Below, piece by piece: positions 35,217 through 46,995 of a DNA stretch of 64,000 nucleotides. A program made the translations under genes and the position numbers. The notes under the pieces are model-generated. The model searched no databases, was not told the origin of the DNA, and saw only the letters and a list, made by a program, of their open reading frames with translations. The DNA comes from Annulohypoxylon bovei var. microspora (Eukaryota; Ascomycota; Sordariomycetes; Xylariales; Hypoxylaceae), in the NCBI GenBank assembly GCA_022836615.1, contig MU405267.1:1-64000 (forward strand). Direction: 5' to 3'. Within the stretch, counting starts at the first letter, position 1. Each line of letters opens with the position of its first letter.

Positions 35217-37781
35217 TCAGTTTACACGGTTGAAAAAGTAGACGTACGCCGTCTTCTTCATCTCCTCAACATCACCTGCCTCGACCACCTTCTCGTCGTT
35301 GAAAAGTACCCATTTCGGCACCGTAGTATCCAACAGCTTGCGAATGAATGCCACGTAGTGTCTAGTTCAGTGTCAGTGCTATATCCTATTCCTATGCCAA
35401 ACTGCAATACGACTTACCCCGTGTGAATACTGGTGCCCTTATGACATACGATGCTCTGTAGTTGGAATTTGGCTGGCAAATCTGCGCTACCTGCGGGAAC
35501 AGTCTCCTTCTTATCCCCAGCGGACGAAGCGGCCGCCTCGCCAAAATCGCCTTGGTCGTCAGGATGGTTAAACAGCCACTCGACTGCGCGTTCAACATCA
35601 CCGCTGGTCTCTTTTAGGGCTTTGCGGGCTTGCGGTGCGCCGAATCCCATAGCGCCAAGCATTTCGATCTTCTCGGGATCCGCCGCGGCGTCGCCTCCCT
35701 GGGCGGCTGATGCGATAACTAGAGGTTCATCGATATCAGGGTCCTCCATGTGACCGAATAGCCACTCCATAGCCGAGTTAGCGTCCGAGTTACCGGTTGC
35801 ATGCAACGCCTTCTCGCAACGGTTACGGGGAAATCCCATGCCCATCAACCCTTCCACTGCGGCCTCGTTGGGAACAAAGGCCGGAGCTGCAGCTGCTGCC
35901 TCTTCTTCCGGCAGTGGCTCTTCAGATGGCTGTAGTCCGGACGAAAGGTACTCGTCGAGGGGGAACGGCTCGTCTCCTACTAAGACGGGAACGTCAACCT
36001 TGCGAGGCACCCAGTTCTCGACCGTCATCTTTCGTGCGTTGACGACAAGGGTAGTTGGGAAGGTCTTAAATAGGGATCGCTTTGTGAACCCATCTTTGCT
36101 TCCGCACGACGCGCAGGTCAATTCCACCACCTCTTGAGTGGTGAAGTTGTCGAGGCATTCTTTGAGCGTAACCGGCTTATAGCGGATCCCTTCGCCCTCT
36201 ACAGCCGGTAGCTTTTCTAGAGGCACGTCGATGAAAATGCTGTCCTGCTCATTAGTAGTATAGCGCACCTTCTTGCAGCTGAGGCATTGCAGTCGTTGCT
36301 CGAGGGCGAATCTAAAGTGCTGGGTAGGGTCTGTGGAAGGAGCGGGGTGCTGCGATCTGGTAATGAGTTTGACAAGATGTTGCAGGAGTTCAAACGCATC
36401 TTGTTGGCGCATCGTGGAAAACTCGCCGTGGCCCCGGCCGATGAGGTGCTTGAACATGCTAGGCGATAACCCTTTCTGGTGAGGGATCTCGGGCGAATCT
36501 TCGGACGCCACAACATCAGAATCCGGCTTAGAGTAACGACCCGACAGTAAACCATCGCCTAGCTTGCGAAGTTGCGTCTCCAGATCCTGAGCCGGGTCGG
36601 ACACCATAGGTAGGTCGGCCTCAGGTATATTGTATCGCGCCTGGAATGCGGGTAGGTCGAATAAGCACTGCAATATGCTGGCAAGATAGCAGCTGTTACC
36701 AAGATTTTTTAAGCCTGTCAGGCCGGGTCCGAATAACGGCTTGAGTTCCTTTCCGTCTTCCGTAGTCATGGAAAATTCCCATCGTAGGTTCTGCTCGATC
36801 TGCATCTCCGTCAAGCTCTTCTCCGTCTTGACTTGGTCGGAGAGTATAATGCCCCAGTGTGCCAGGTGAGCCGAGAGGTCGCTATCCACACGCTCCTCGT
36901 CGCATTGGTAGCAGTATACGTCCGCCGTGCCCTCCGGGCTGATGGATCCCAGCTTGACAGCAATCGCATGTTTCGACTCGGTAGCGTGTGCCAATCCGTG
37001 CGAATTACCTCCCACTCCACCGAACTGAGCCCGACCGCAACCCAAGTTACCACATTCCAGGCACAACCAAAGATTCTCATTGAGCTCGCACTTCGAACAG
37101 TGCCCTAAGTCGCTTTGAAGTATCCGGCTCTCGTGCTGTTGCAGCAAGAGAATATGCTCGCAGGAAGTCAGTTCTTGCTCCCAGGCCTTAACCTCCTCTT
37201 GTCGCGAGAAAGTATTAGCTTTGAGGATGCTGTCGACGATAGGTGCCAGCTTCGGGCTGGTCTTGTCGAGCTCCGTGGAGCACTCGTGACATTTAACAGA
37301 GGTTGTGATGTCATAGCGGTCGGCTTCGGTCTCGGCGGCGATAGCTAGCTTGGTCATCTTCGCAGGTGGTTCATCTTTGACAACTCGCTTCCGAGTTCGA
37401 CGAATGTTGAGAGCAAGAGGGTGGCTACGGGTAACATGGTGAAGCTGGGAATGGGTTCTAACACCTAAACAGCCTCCATTAAAGCATTGTAGACAGACAT
37501 CGAGGCCTTGAGGCTCGTCCTGTACCATATAAGCATAGGCTACTAAAACGGTAAAGGAAGGCTGCGGTAACAAGCGTTAATGAAGTCTTTCTACAAGAGA
37601 ACTTACAATAGAGTCAAAGCACTGGGTGCAGTCTTCGCGGTAGACTGACTGAGCTGGAGTCGGAGGGCTCAAGGCTGCATGATGTTATAGAAATGTAAGC
37701 TATAGAAACAGACGCGGTATTGAAGCTTTTCCCCTCGCCCAAAACTAACTTACAGATGGAATCAAGGTGTGGGCATGCCAT
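35217..37781 (-). CDS. UBP14: Ubiquitin carboxyl-terminal hydrolase 14 (USP5 type)
   Basis: Four exons, 37781-37754, 37674-37607, 37519-35418 and 35361-35217, give 780 residues. The joined start reads MACPHLDSI S LSPPTPAQSVYREDCTQCFDSIDEPQGLDVCLQC. Domains in order: a variant zinc finger (about 1-90), the ZnF-UBP domain (about 170-260) that binds the free ubiquitin tail, the USP fold with catalytic Cys309 in NLGNSCYLAS and His734 in HTGHYVAFIR, and two UBA domains inserted in the USP fold (EGLMGMGFPRNRCEKAL and EMLGAMGFGAPQARKAL). The last exon is essential because it carries the catalytic His box and ends YVYFFNRVN. The enzyme disassembles unanchored polyubiquitin chains. It is divergent from ISU1. 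Confidence 0.96.
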
Positions 37782-38834
37782 TTTGAGAGACAAGAGAGGG
37801 TGAGGCTGGAAGAGAGTTACGAACGAAGATGTTGGTGGTGAAAGACGACGGAGATAAATTACAAGAAAAGTTAGAGTGACAAGGTTCAAGGGAGTTTTGA
37901 AGATTGAGTTTGATGCCACAAACGATTTAACGTTTATTTATTACTAAAGTCTAAAACATCCCTCAGGCAAGCAGGCAACAACTAGGTAACTACGACAACA
38001 TAACTACCTGGTAGGTTGGTAATTGTTGCAGTTGTTGCAGGAGCTACTTACATACTGGAACGTTAAGAAAGCTTCACCTAAGACATCAGGGCAAGGCTTA
38101 TGGAGGGGTACAGGTACATGTACATTGTACATGGATGTTAAGGGTACACAACCTCGTGCTAGATTTCATAAATCTGAGAGCTGGAGGTTAGGATTGCCCC
38201 ACGTTGTACTAGTGACGCGTATTGCACTAGGTACCTACCTGCCTACTTAACTCCGCCACCAGCTGGTCAGGGCTGACAAGCAGTAGGCAGGTTTAGAAAG
38301 TTCGGTTGAAACTTTTTTTTTATCGGACTCGGAGCTTAAAACGGGTTTGGAAGCTGCAGAAAGGATCTGATAAGGATAAAGGTGGAGACATCCCACCAAA
38401 ATACAGTGCTTAAGAACTAAACCTTGATAAGAGGCGTTTCGAACACGCACTGTATTTCTCCCTAGGACCAACCCCTCTTCACAGTGCATGTACCATCTCC
38501 GAGGTTTATGATTTCATCGCAAATTTGAATAATTGTGATTCGCCACATTAACCCCAGATCCATTTTACTACCGAGATCGCCGACAAAGACCGCCATCATT
38601 TTTTTGGGCTTTGGTCATCATCTCCGAATAATAACTCTAGACCAAGCCTACAAACTTCTTCAGTTTCCATCTCTTCCGTCACATATCTCTCCCCTCAATC
38701 GTCATATTTTGTTTCCCTGACCATCAAACAAGCAAACCTACGATATTTATATTCCACCCGACCGTAACCAATTTACTCAACCCCCAATATCATCCAAATC
38801 GCATATTGGACAATAAACCCACATTACCATCAAG
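37782..38834. other. Divergent promoter region of UBP14 and ISU1
   Basis: A 1.05-kb spacer with no gene. It holds a 17-nt palindrome CATGTACATTGTACATG at 38117-38133 and TACCTA words near 38230. The A/C-rich segment before 38835 is probably the ISU1 5' leader. Confidence 0.55.
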
Positions 38835-39470
38835 ATGTTGTCGCGAACACTCGCAACTACTGCTCGTCGAGCGATCGCATCGGCGAACCCTCGCATCGCC
38901 ACCCGTCAGACTCTCAGCCCGGTCGCTAACATCGCCCGTCGATCATATCACGAGAAGGTCCTCGATCATTATAGCCGACCGCGCAACGTTGGCTCTATGC
39001 TCAAGACGGATGTCGATGTTGGTACTGGCCTAGTAGGCGCTCCGGCTTGTGGCGATGTCATGAAGTTGCAGATCCGAGTTGATCCGAAGGACAACACCAT
39101 TGCCGATGTCAAGTTCAAGACTTTTGGCTGTGGTAGTGCTATCGCGAGTTCGAGTTATCTAACCGAGCTTGTAAGAGGCATGACGTTAGAGGAGGCCGGA
39201 CGAATTAAGAACACCGAGATTGCCAATGAGCTCTGCTTACCACCTGTCAAGCGTGGGTTATCCCGCCCATCCTCAACGGATATATCGAGAGCATAGTAAT
39301 CATCAATGCTAATGTCTTATCTAGATCACTGCTCCATGTTAGCCGAAGATGCTATCAAGTCTGCTATCTCCAACTACTACAGCAAGAACCCTCATGCCAA
39401 ACCAACAAGTCTTGCCGGTACCGGGGCAAAATTGCCCAGTGTCGGTGAGGCTGTTGTGGCCGCGGCCTAA
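38835..39470 (+). CDS. ISU1: Mitochondrial iron-sulfur scaffold protein Isu1
   Basis: Two exons, 38835-39252 and 39325-39470, give 187 residues. Residues 1 to about 36 form an Arg/Ala-rich mitochondrial presequence (MLSRTLATTARRAIAS...IARRSYHEKV). The three cluster-binding cysteines lie in GAPACGDVM, FGCGSAIASS and HCSMLAEDA. The LPPVK motif for the Hsp70 chaperone is present just before the intron. Isu1 assembles 2Fe-2S clusters on sulfur from Nfs1 and passes them on with frataxin and Hsp70. The junction yields KHHCSML, where most relatives read KLHCSML. The intron (39253-39324) has a less usual GTGGGT donor and a CTAG acceptor. Confidence 0.97.
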
Positions 39471-40338
39471 GGAATGAAAGCCGTCACCGTGTCGGATTTA
39501 TGACTGAGTCATTCGTTAACTTGCATGGGATACGGAGTCTGGGTACAATCAATAAGGGCGGAAAAGTTGCAGTTTAGGTGATCAACTCGCGCAGACAGGA
39601 AAGAGAGGGCAGCAAGAATTAAGCTAACAGATCGACGCAAGTCTTATCTGCCTAAGAGTTTTTTTATTCTTTCTTATTAAGGGACGTGTATCTTTAGGTA
39701 CGATTGGAGTTGAGCGTGACGGACTTCTCATCTCATCATCAACCGAGGTGTTGGACTTCTGTTGTTCAATCACTCATTAAAGATATCCATGAGATGTACC
39801 ATAGTCCTGGTTTAGGCAATAAAATTGTAAAACCGGCTCGAGTCGTTCATATCTATTGCAGTCTTCAGCGAAAGAACAAGATTACCAAAGTGACTAATTA
39901 CCCCTAAATGATCTATCATGATCTTAGTATCTATGCTCATTTACCAACTAATGCTGAACCTGAAATATTTGATGATAATGGTAGATGCGGATTACCACAT
40001 AGATTGTGCTGAAAACGGATCTACTCATTGCGGTTGATCCAAATTGCATCGTGAGAGTGAGACAAATTGACGCCACACCGATCCAACCTAATTAGGTAAG
40101 CCACACAAGTTCTTATCGTCATCTAGTGGGATGTCTTTATCGTTATCTTATCAGTGTTGGCGTTCTAGGTCTTTTTTTCTTCTTTTTTTTCAAACTGCTA
40201 GCAACGGTACTCGCACTAGTAACGGCGTATTTTCGAGGGCCAATTCTTGCGAAAAAGAACTGCGACGCTTCAATTCTCTCTTTTATTTTGGAATTCGAAC
40301 TGAGTCCAACTCTAGTAAGCTCGCAAGTTTCCGCAAAC
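39471..40338. other. Intergenic, 868 bp
   Basis: No gene seen. It carries the ISU1 3' flank and the DBP3 promoter. The DBP3 frame is open upstream to about 40126, but that part is not family-like. Confidence 0.6.
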
Positions 40339-42378
40339 ATGTCCAAGCATCGTCTCGAAGACGCCGAGGAAGTGGAGGCCGCGACTCTCCCGCGCAAGAA
40401 GTCCAAGAAGGAAAAGAAAGACAAGAAGGACAAGAAGGATCGCAAAGAAAAGCTGCGAGACCTCGACTCGGCCACCTCAACTCCCGTAGACTCGGCTCTC
40501 GAGACGCCTGTATCTGAAGTCGACAGCGAGGTAAAGACTAAGAAAAAGGATAAGAAGGATAAGAAGGGCAAGAAAGAGAAGAAGGCCAAGAAGATCGAGT
40601 CTGAAACCAATGGTGAACAGAGTCCGGAAGATGGATTGAACGGCGACAAGACAGATAAGCAAGACACGACAGAAGTGGTCAGCGAAGCGCCATCTCGCGA
40701 CGAAGTAGACTCGGATCGTAAATCGAAGAAGGAGAAGAAGGACAAGAAAGACAAGAAGAAGCGCAAGGCAGAAGATGCAAATACCAATGGCGCCTCTAAC
40801 GGCACTACAAACGGCAATGCGTTGAAGGCTACGAATGGCGCTGCCAACGGTTCAACTCCTTCTAACATGCCACAAACATACGAGCAGGCGCCTGCTCTCT
40901 CTGCCGTGTCTGAGGCTGATATCACAGCCTTTCTAAGCAAACACGAGATCACCGTCAACGATCCTCTCTCCTCCAGTCCCCTCCGACCCATAATAGAGTT
41001 CTCTCACCTGCCATCTTCAGCCATTGTCGCCAAGAATCCCTTCGCCTCCTTCAAGGCCCCGACGCCCATCCAAGCGGCGTCGTGGCCCTTTGGATTGTCT
41101 GGTCGGGACATCGTTGGCGTAGCGGAGACGGGCTCTGGAAAGACCATTGCCTTTGGTCTGCCGTTGATCTCCACCGTCCTTGGAATGCCCAAGCCCAAGG
41201 GGTTCGGCAGAATTCGCGCCGTCGTTGTGTCGCCTACCCGAGAACTAGCAATGCAGACCAACGAGCAGCTAGCCAAGCTCGGAGAACTCGTTGGCTTGAA
41301 GACTGTATGCGTATACGGCGGCGCGTCCAAAGACGAACAGAGAGTGTTGCTGAGGCAGGCGGACGTCATAGTTGCGACTCCCGGCCGACTAAAGGACTTC
41401 TTGGAAGAAGGCGCCGTCAAGCTGGAAGGAGCTAAGTTCGTGGTGCTCGACGAGGCCGATCGTATGCTGGATAAGGGATTCGAGGATGATATCAAGTTAA
41501 TCCTCGGGCACACACCCAAGAAAGGGGAGCGTCAGACTCTCATGTTCACTGCGACATGGCCGCAGAGTGTAAAGGCGCTTGCGTCCACCTTTATGGTGTC
41601 GCCGGTCAAGATCCAGATAAGCGGGAACGAGAGCGGCGACCTACAAGCCAATGTGAGGATCGAACAGCAGGTCGAGGTTGTGGATCCTCGGGGTAAGGAA
41701 ACTAGACTGCTGCAGCTGCTTAAGGCTCAGCCCAAGAACGAGCGAGTCCTTGTCTTTTGTTTATACAAGAAAGAGGCTACTCGGGTCGAAGGGTTCCTAC
41801 AACAACGTGGCATCAAGGTAGTCGGCATACACGGCGACCTCAGACAAGAGCAGAGGACTCGCAGCCTCGAGGCCTTCAAGACAGGACAGACGCCTGTTCT
41901 AGTCGCCACGGACGTTGCGGCGCGAGGTCTAGACATTCCTGAGGTCAAGCTGGTGATTAATCTCACTGTAAGTTGCATTACTTTCATCTAGTATTTTTCT
42001 ATGATTCGATGTAGACTATAACATACTAACTCGTGATTTCCAGTTCCCTCTCACTATCGAAGACTATGTTCATCGTATCGGTCGCACAGGGCGAGCAGGT
42101 AAAACCGGCCATGCCATCACACTCTTTACCGAGCACGACAAGGCACATTCTGGAGAGTAGGTTCAGCACCAGCTTATTTAGTCCCCTGTGACTTGAACCC
42201 GCACTAACGCGTTCTATTTAGACTCATTAATATCCTTAAGCAAGCGGGACAGCCGGTGCCTGAAGACCTTCTCAAGTTTGGAACTACCATCAAGAAGAAG
42301 GCTCATGGCACTTACGGCGTGTTCTTCAAGGATGTGGACATGACGAAGAAGGGCACGAAGATCACGTTCGATGATTAA
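40339..42378 (+). CDS. DBP3: ATP-dependent RNA helicase Dbp3
   Basis: Three exons, 40339-41967, 42044-42156 and 42222-42378, give 632 residues. The start [14 protein letters not shown] is typical of Dbp3; an upstream in-frame extension is hydrophobic and atypical. Residues 25-160 are Lys-rich KKEKKDKK blocks alternating with acidic Ser stretches. The DEAD core has the Q motif ([10 protein letters not shown]), Walker A AETGSGKT (262-269), DEAD at 371-374, TAT (motif III), [28 protein letters not shown] and [10 protein letters not shown], the last in exon 2. Dbp3 is a nucleolar helicase for early pre-rRNA processing toward the large subunit. Only 73 bp separate its stop from that of RFT1, so the transcripts probably overlap at their 3' ends. 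Confidence 0.95.
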
Positions 42379-42451
42379 TGGTACTAAAGCGTAGCGAACT
42401 AGCGAGGCGAACTACTTTCTATAGAACAAGCAGACTATGTTTAGTCGGGCG

Positions 42452-44277
42452 TTACCCTGCCGCTTGGCCACGGCCGCGGAGGGAGTGATAGCAGCTCAGC
42501 AGGTACTTGCGTTCAGTGTAGGCGCTGAGTTTTACGTTAAGACATGTAGATGAATAGAGATATAAGGAGTTAGGGAAACTTACATGACAATCGCGAAAGG
42601 CACAGCTCTAGTTGCAACCGTGATTAGATCTTTAAAGACGTGTGGTGAGACCGTACCGACGGAGATGCCAGCTCTCATCAGAGAAGCCCAGAAGGCCGCA
42701 GTAGCAACAGTCAATAGCGCCAAGCCATCCGGAAGGACGCTACTCCAGCCAAAGCCGGCTCCGTTACTCTTAAAGTACTGCGAGATGAAAGCCCCGCTCC
42801 AGACAATACGGCACGTCATATTAATACAATTCGCGTACACGAGGCCGGCAGCACCCAAGTCTAAGACCCGTAGGGAGACAAACCCGGCAACACCAAAAGC
42901 CAAGCTAAAAGCGCCCATCCATAAACTCTGACGATGAACTTCAGACTCCGTGGCAACGGACGAGACGAACGCCTCCGCGACGCCGTTAATGGCTAGAAGA
43001 GGGATGTACAAGCAGTACCGCGCCAGCACGGCCCCGGCTCCGCTGGCGGACCATTTAGCCCCCGCGACGATCTGGATCAGCAGGGGCGCCGCGAAGGGTC
43101 CAACCGTGACGACTCCTACACCGAGAAGAATGTAGAATTTCAGTAGAGCCTGGAGATCTGCCCCAGCTTTGGCGACTGATTGCTTTTCCGGGGAGCCTTT
43201 GGCAGAGGAGAGCAATTTGCTGAAGTAGTTTCGGCTGCTCTCCTCGATAGGTTGGAAGACGAGACGCGCAAGGAGGCCTCCGTAATTGTTGGCGAGAGCG
43301 TAAATACCTTGCGATCCGGGATCGGAGAGGACAGAGACTAGAAACGTGTCGCCTTGGGTGAGGATGTGCTTCACGAACGATTGCGCCGTCAAGCTAGACG
43401 CGAGCTGTAAAGTAGGCTTGAAGAAGTACCCAAGCACATAATTGGTCTCCAGAACTTGCCCCGTCCGGTCTTTCTTGCTGTCCTTCTGGTCCGATGGGGC
43501 GCTTTTCTTTAAGAGAAGGGAGAAACCCTCGGCAGACGCCAATTGGACCCCATACCACATATACACGGCGAGAAGACCGATGCCGTAGCCCAGCTGTCCG
43601 AGAGCGAACGGCAAGACGCCGATTTCCAAACCCTGCTTCCACGCCCAATTGGCCGCCCCAAACGTCACAAGGCATCGCAGGAAGGTAGCGATCGATTCGG
43701 CAGCTGCTCGAGGTCCGAAGCGCAGTCGATATTGCAGGATTACGAACGCGGGTTCGGAGAGTAACTCGACGATGGCCGCGAGACCGTAGATACGAAGAGC
43801 AGTATCGAGGTACGGCGTTGCGGCGGTAGAAGCGTCTACATAGCGAAGGTAGGCCCAGCCGAGCCCAACTGAAGCTCCCAGCCCTAGTAATAGGGATAGA
43901 TGAGCGATGTTGATTACGGACTGGCTGTCTCTCGCATTGGCAGAGCTAGACTTGGCGTCGTTCCCATTGGAGTCGGCGGACGGACTCTCCTGTCGCTGGA
44001 TAGCTACGCGCAAGCTCTCGCGAGCAAAAAACAGAACAGATAGATAGTAGACTTCGAGCTGAGTCGAGACACCTAGGAGCTGAGCGGTGAGAAAACGAAG
44101 TAGCAACTGGTTGGCGACGAAGGTGACAGCTCGTGACGCGATCTGGAGAACGATGAGCAGGGATGCTCCACGAACCGCAGAACCTTGCTTCGGGGTAATT
44201 GGGGAAGATTGGGGGACTTTTGGGGGGGGAATTGGAGATGCGTTAGCTTGCAGCCCTTTGTCTAGACCCTCTGCCAT
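42452..44277 (-). CDS. RFT1: Rft1 oligosaccharide-lipid membrane protein
   Basis: Two exons, 44277-42584 and 42524-42452, give 588 residues. The first in-frame ATG is 44277; upstream there is only a GTG. It is a polytopic ER membrane protein of the MATE/MurJ-like superfamily with about 12-14 membrane segments. Family segments are SLLIVLQIASRAVTFVANQLLLRFL, LSVLFFARESLRVAIQR and FVKHILTQGDTFLVSVLSDPGSQGIYALANNYGGLLARLVFQPIEE. The short last exon supplies the conserved tail AYTERKYLLSCYHSLRGRGQ. Rft1 is needed for N-glycosylation at the Man5GlcNAc2-PP-dolichol step, though its role as a flippase is disputed. Convergent with DBP3. Confidence 0.95.
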
Positions 44278-46995
44278 GGTCACTGGTTGCTGGACCAGGA
44301 TTGTATGGCACTCGAGGCGAATTCAAGCTTCATCGGACGTTGTGTGGATGATGTGTGTTGGAAGATGCATAGCGTAGGTCCGAAAAAGGTGGACGATGAT
44401 AGGTGATAACTTTTCTAGCGATAAGGTTCTAGGTACCGGTCCGGCTTAGCAATTGGTTAGCTCGAGCGCTAGTGCTAGTGGTCCACTATAATCTACCTAA
44501 TTGAAGAGCAAATTACGTCGACACGTGCTGTTAAAACCTCACTTACTTTTTTTTCTTCCTTTCTTTCTATTCCTACTCTATTGCACATTTACATTCCAAT
44601 GTCACATCTAAAGAATTGAGTCTCTCTACCAGTGTAGACAACTAATTCAACCATCTTAGTTACGAGGCTTCTCGAATACGTGCCTACCTACATAGGTAAT
44701 TAACAAGTTCAGAAAGATAATCCGGCTATTGAGAATTGATACCGCATTCGAAGCAGCTAGCACAATATATCGGTCCGATACCTTTATGCCTAACGCCCCT
44801 ACTACGACCTATCTATACACATAGTACCGCAGTCTAGACCTAGACCGCTTGACCGAAGCAGGGCTTTGGGCTTCTCTAACCGCTAATGAATTGCCAATGT
44901 GGAACTCCGGACTTCTGAATGACGCGAAGTTGCCATCGTCATCAGTTCGATCATGTTTTTTTTCTCTTACAAACTATGTTATGGAGAATCATGACTCCAC
45001 CAGCCCACATCGATATCAATCCCTAACAACGACGACGATGATGAGCTGAGAAAGTGTTGCATCAACTATCATGCTTGACGTCAGAGTACTTGGCTATCAT
45101 ACATCATCCAACACCAGAAACTGCCTCATACGTCTCTTTCTGTCACTGCTTACTGTTTGGGAATCTCCTAGAGTTGGGAGGTCTTATTGGCCCATACTAA
45201 TATCATATCACTCGAACCCACAGACAAGTTTCTGGAGGTCCAAAAATATGACATCTCGAATTGACCTTTCTTCGGCGGTATTATACTCAGCTTTCGGGCC
45301 TTGGCCCTCGAACGAATTAGGCCGTCTAAGTTAGGCGGAGAACGTGGAGAGACGTGGAGAGACTTGGAGAAAGTGTGAAGAGGAGAGAGAGAGTATGGAG
45401 AAAAGAAAAGAACTTCGACTGACTAATTCAATAGCTTTCAAGGTTAGAGTCGCTAATCTAGACGGCTTCGTCGTCGTCGTTTTTTTCACAGGCACGTGGT
45501 TGGTTGTTCACATAAGCCAACCAGGTCAAGCGAGTCTAGCCCCTATGGCCCCAGAAATTCGCCGATGGCTTCTCAGTGAGCGGCACTTGTACGCCCCTTG
45601 CAATAACATCACCAGCATCACCAAGTCCGGTTTTTGCGGGTCTGCGGGGGTTGGGGGTAGAGTACGGGGGCTTCTCCATACTTACACTCGTCTACTATGG
45701 TCTACCATGGTCTGCTGTGTACCTTTTTAGCTTCGACGGATTCCCCGATTCCCATCCCCCCTTTCAACTTGGCTCTTCTCTGCCAGAACGACGCGATGGT
45801 AAGCCACTAATGCGGTGAAGCCTTGCTCCCGCATCCATCCCGCCCAGGCACACCAGGTAATCCTAGCTCTCTGGGATATTTGCCTCGTACGTTTGATTCA
45901 AACTTATTTCGAGATCTGTATCTTTGAAGTAACTACTCGGCGATAGAACAGGCCAGAGTTACCATCCGTATACAAGCCTCGTGCTTCGATGTGGGACAGG
46001 TATGCGGGATGAAATGACCTGCTTTCTACATGAAGAATTCCTGAAACGCTTCTTCGCACAAGGCCTCTTCCTTTCCCATAGTTTCCTATAGTTGGGAAAC
46101 GTCGTACATGTCCCGTAGCTAGAGACATCACGTTGCTCAACCTCAGAGCCTTGTTGCTTATTATTTGATGTCTCCTCAACCATGCGTCGTCCCATTGTAT
46201 TACGTCGACGAGCTTCCGAATCACCGTTGACGTGTTAGCATATTCGATGTTTGCTGTGATTTGATGTAATCGGTCCCGAATGTCGACTGGCAAGATTTGT
46301 CGTGCTACTTCAGCGAGATTTTGGTATGCTAGAATTCTAGCGTACCAGACAGGCCGGATCCGTCTGGGTCCTCCCCAAGGGGTCCCCAATATGATGGGGA
46401 AAATTCTTAACATCATTGGGGAACTCGGGGATGTTCTAAGCCCCATCTCTGCGCTACAATCGGACCGTTCTCTGCTAGCCATCCTCGTGATGTACTACTC
46501 TAGTAGAGGTCTTGCCTAGATGGGACACCAAAGTCTTCGACGATGATTCCTAGTATCAAGTTCTTACTAGGTACCCCTCCTTCGAGTTCCATCTAATAAC
46601 ACCATACAATATCCAATACCCCAATTCATATACCCCATTGTCATCTTCGACCGATAGGCTGGAATTGGTAAGCTTGGGACAAAGGACAAGGAACAAGGGT
46701 CAGGTTCTTCTGCATCTCCTAATGGCCTCCGTACCCCGGCGCCTCGTGTCTTCTCTGGGGCTTTGACCCATACCTCGTCATATATCTCATTTCTTGAGAT
46801 CAAGCCCTGGTTACATAAATATCATCGCGGCTGCAAGTGATCGGGCTTATTTCGAATATCATTCTGCAGATCACTAAGCCTCGAGTCTCATATAAAGCTC
46901 GACTATCCGCCACCTACCTAGTCATACCTCTCTGCTTGGTGTCCGTCAACAATACGAGTATCATAGGTTTCTTGGCATAACAATAACCTCACATC
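44278..46995. other. Intergenic, 2.7 kb
   Basis: No secure gene. A GA-rich stretch lies at 45330-45420. On the minus strand a 192-codon frame (46482-45904) contains protein-like sequence (WYARILAYQNLAEVARQILP...) but shows no family, and the region also holds a 26-bp near-perfect palindrome at 46322-46347. The right end is the promoter of the sugar transporter. Confidence 0.5.

Noticed and set aside
40126..40338. Upstream extension of DBP3 with a hydrophobic segment
   Set aside because: Hydrophobic start is unlike a nucleolar helicase; MSKHRLED at 40339 is the expected start.
40143..40991. 282-codon minus-strand frame opposite DBP3
   Set aside because: Antisense of the Lys-rich KKDKK region, giving Phe/Leu/Ser-rich low complexity.
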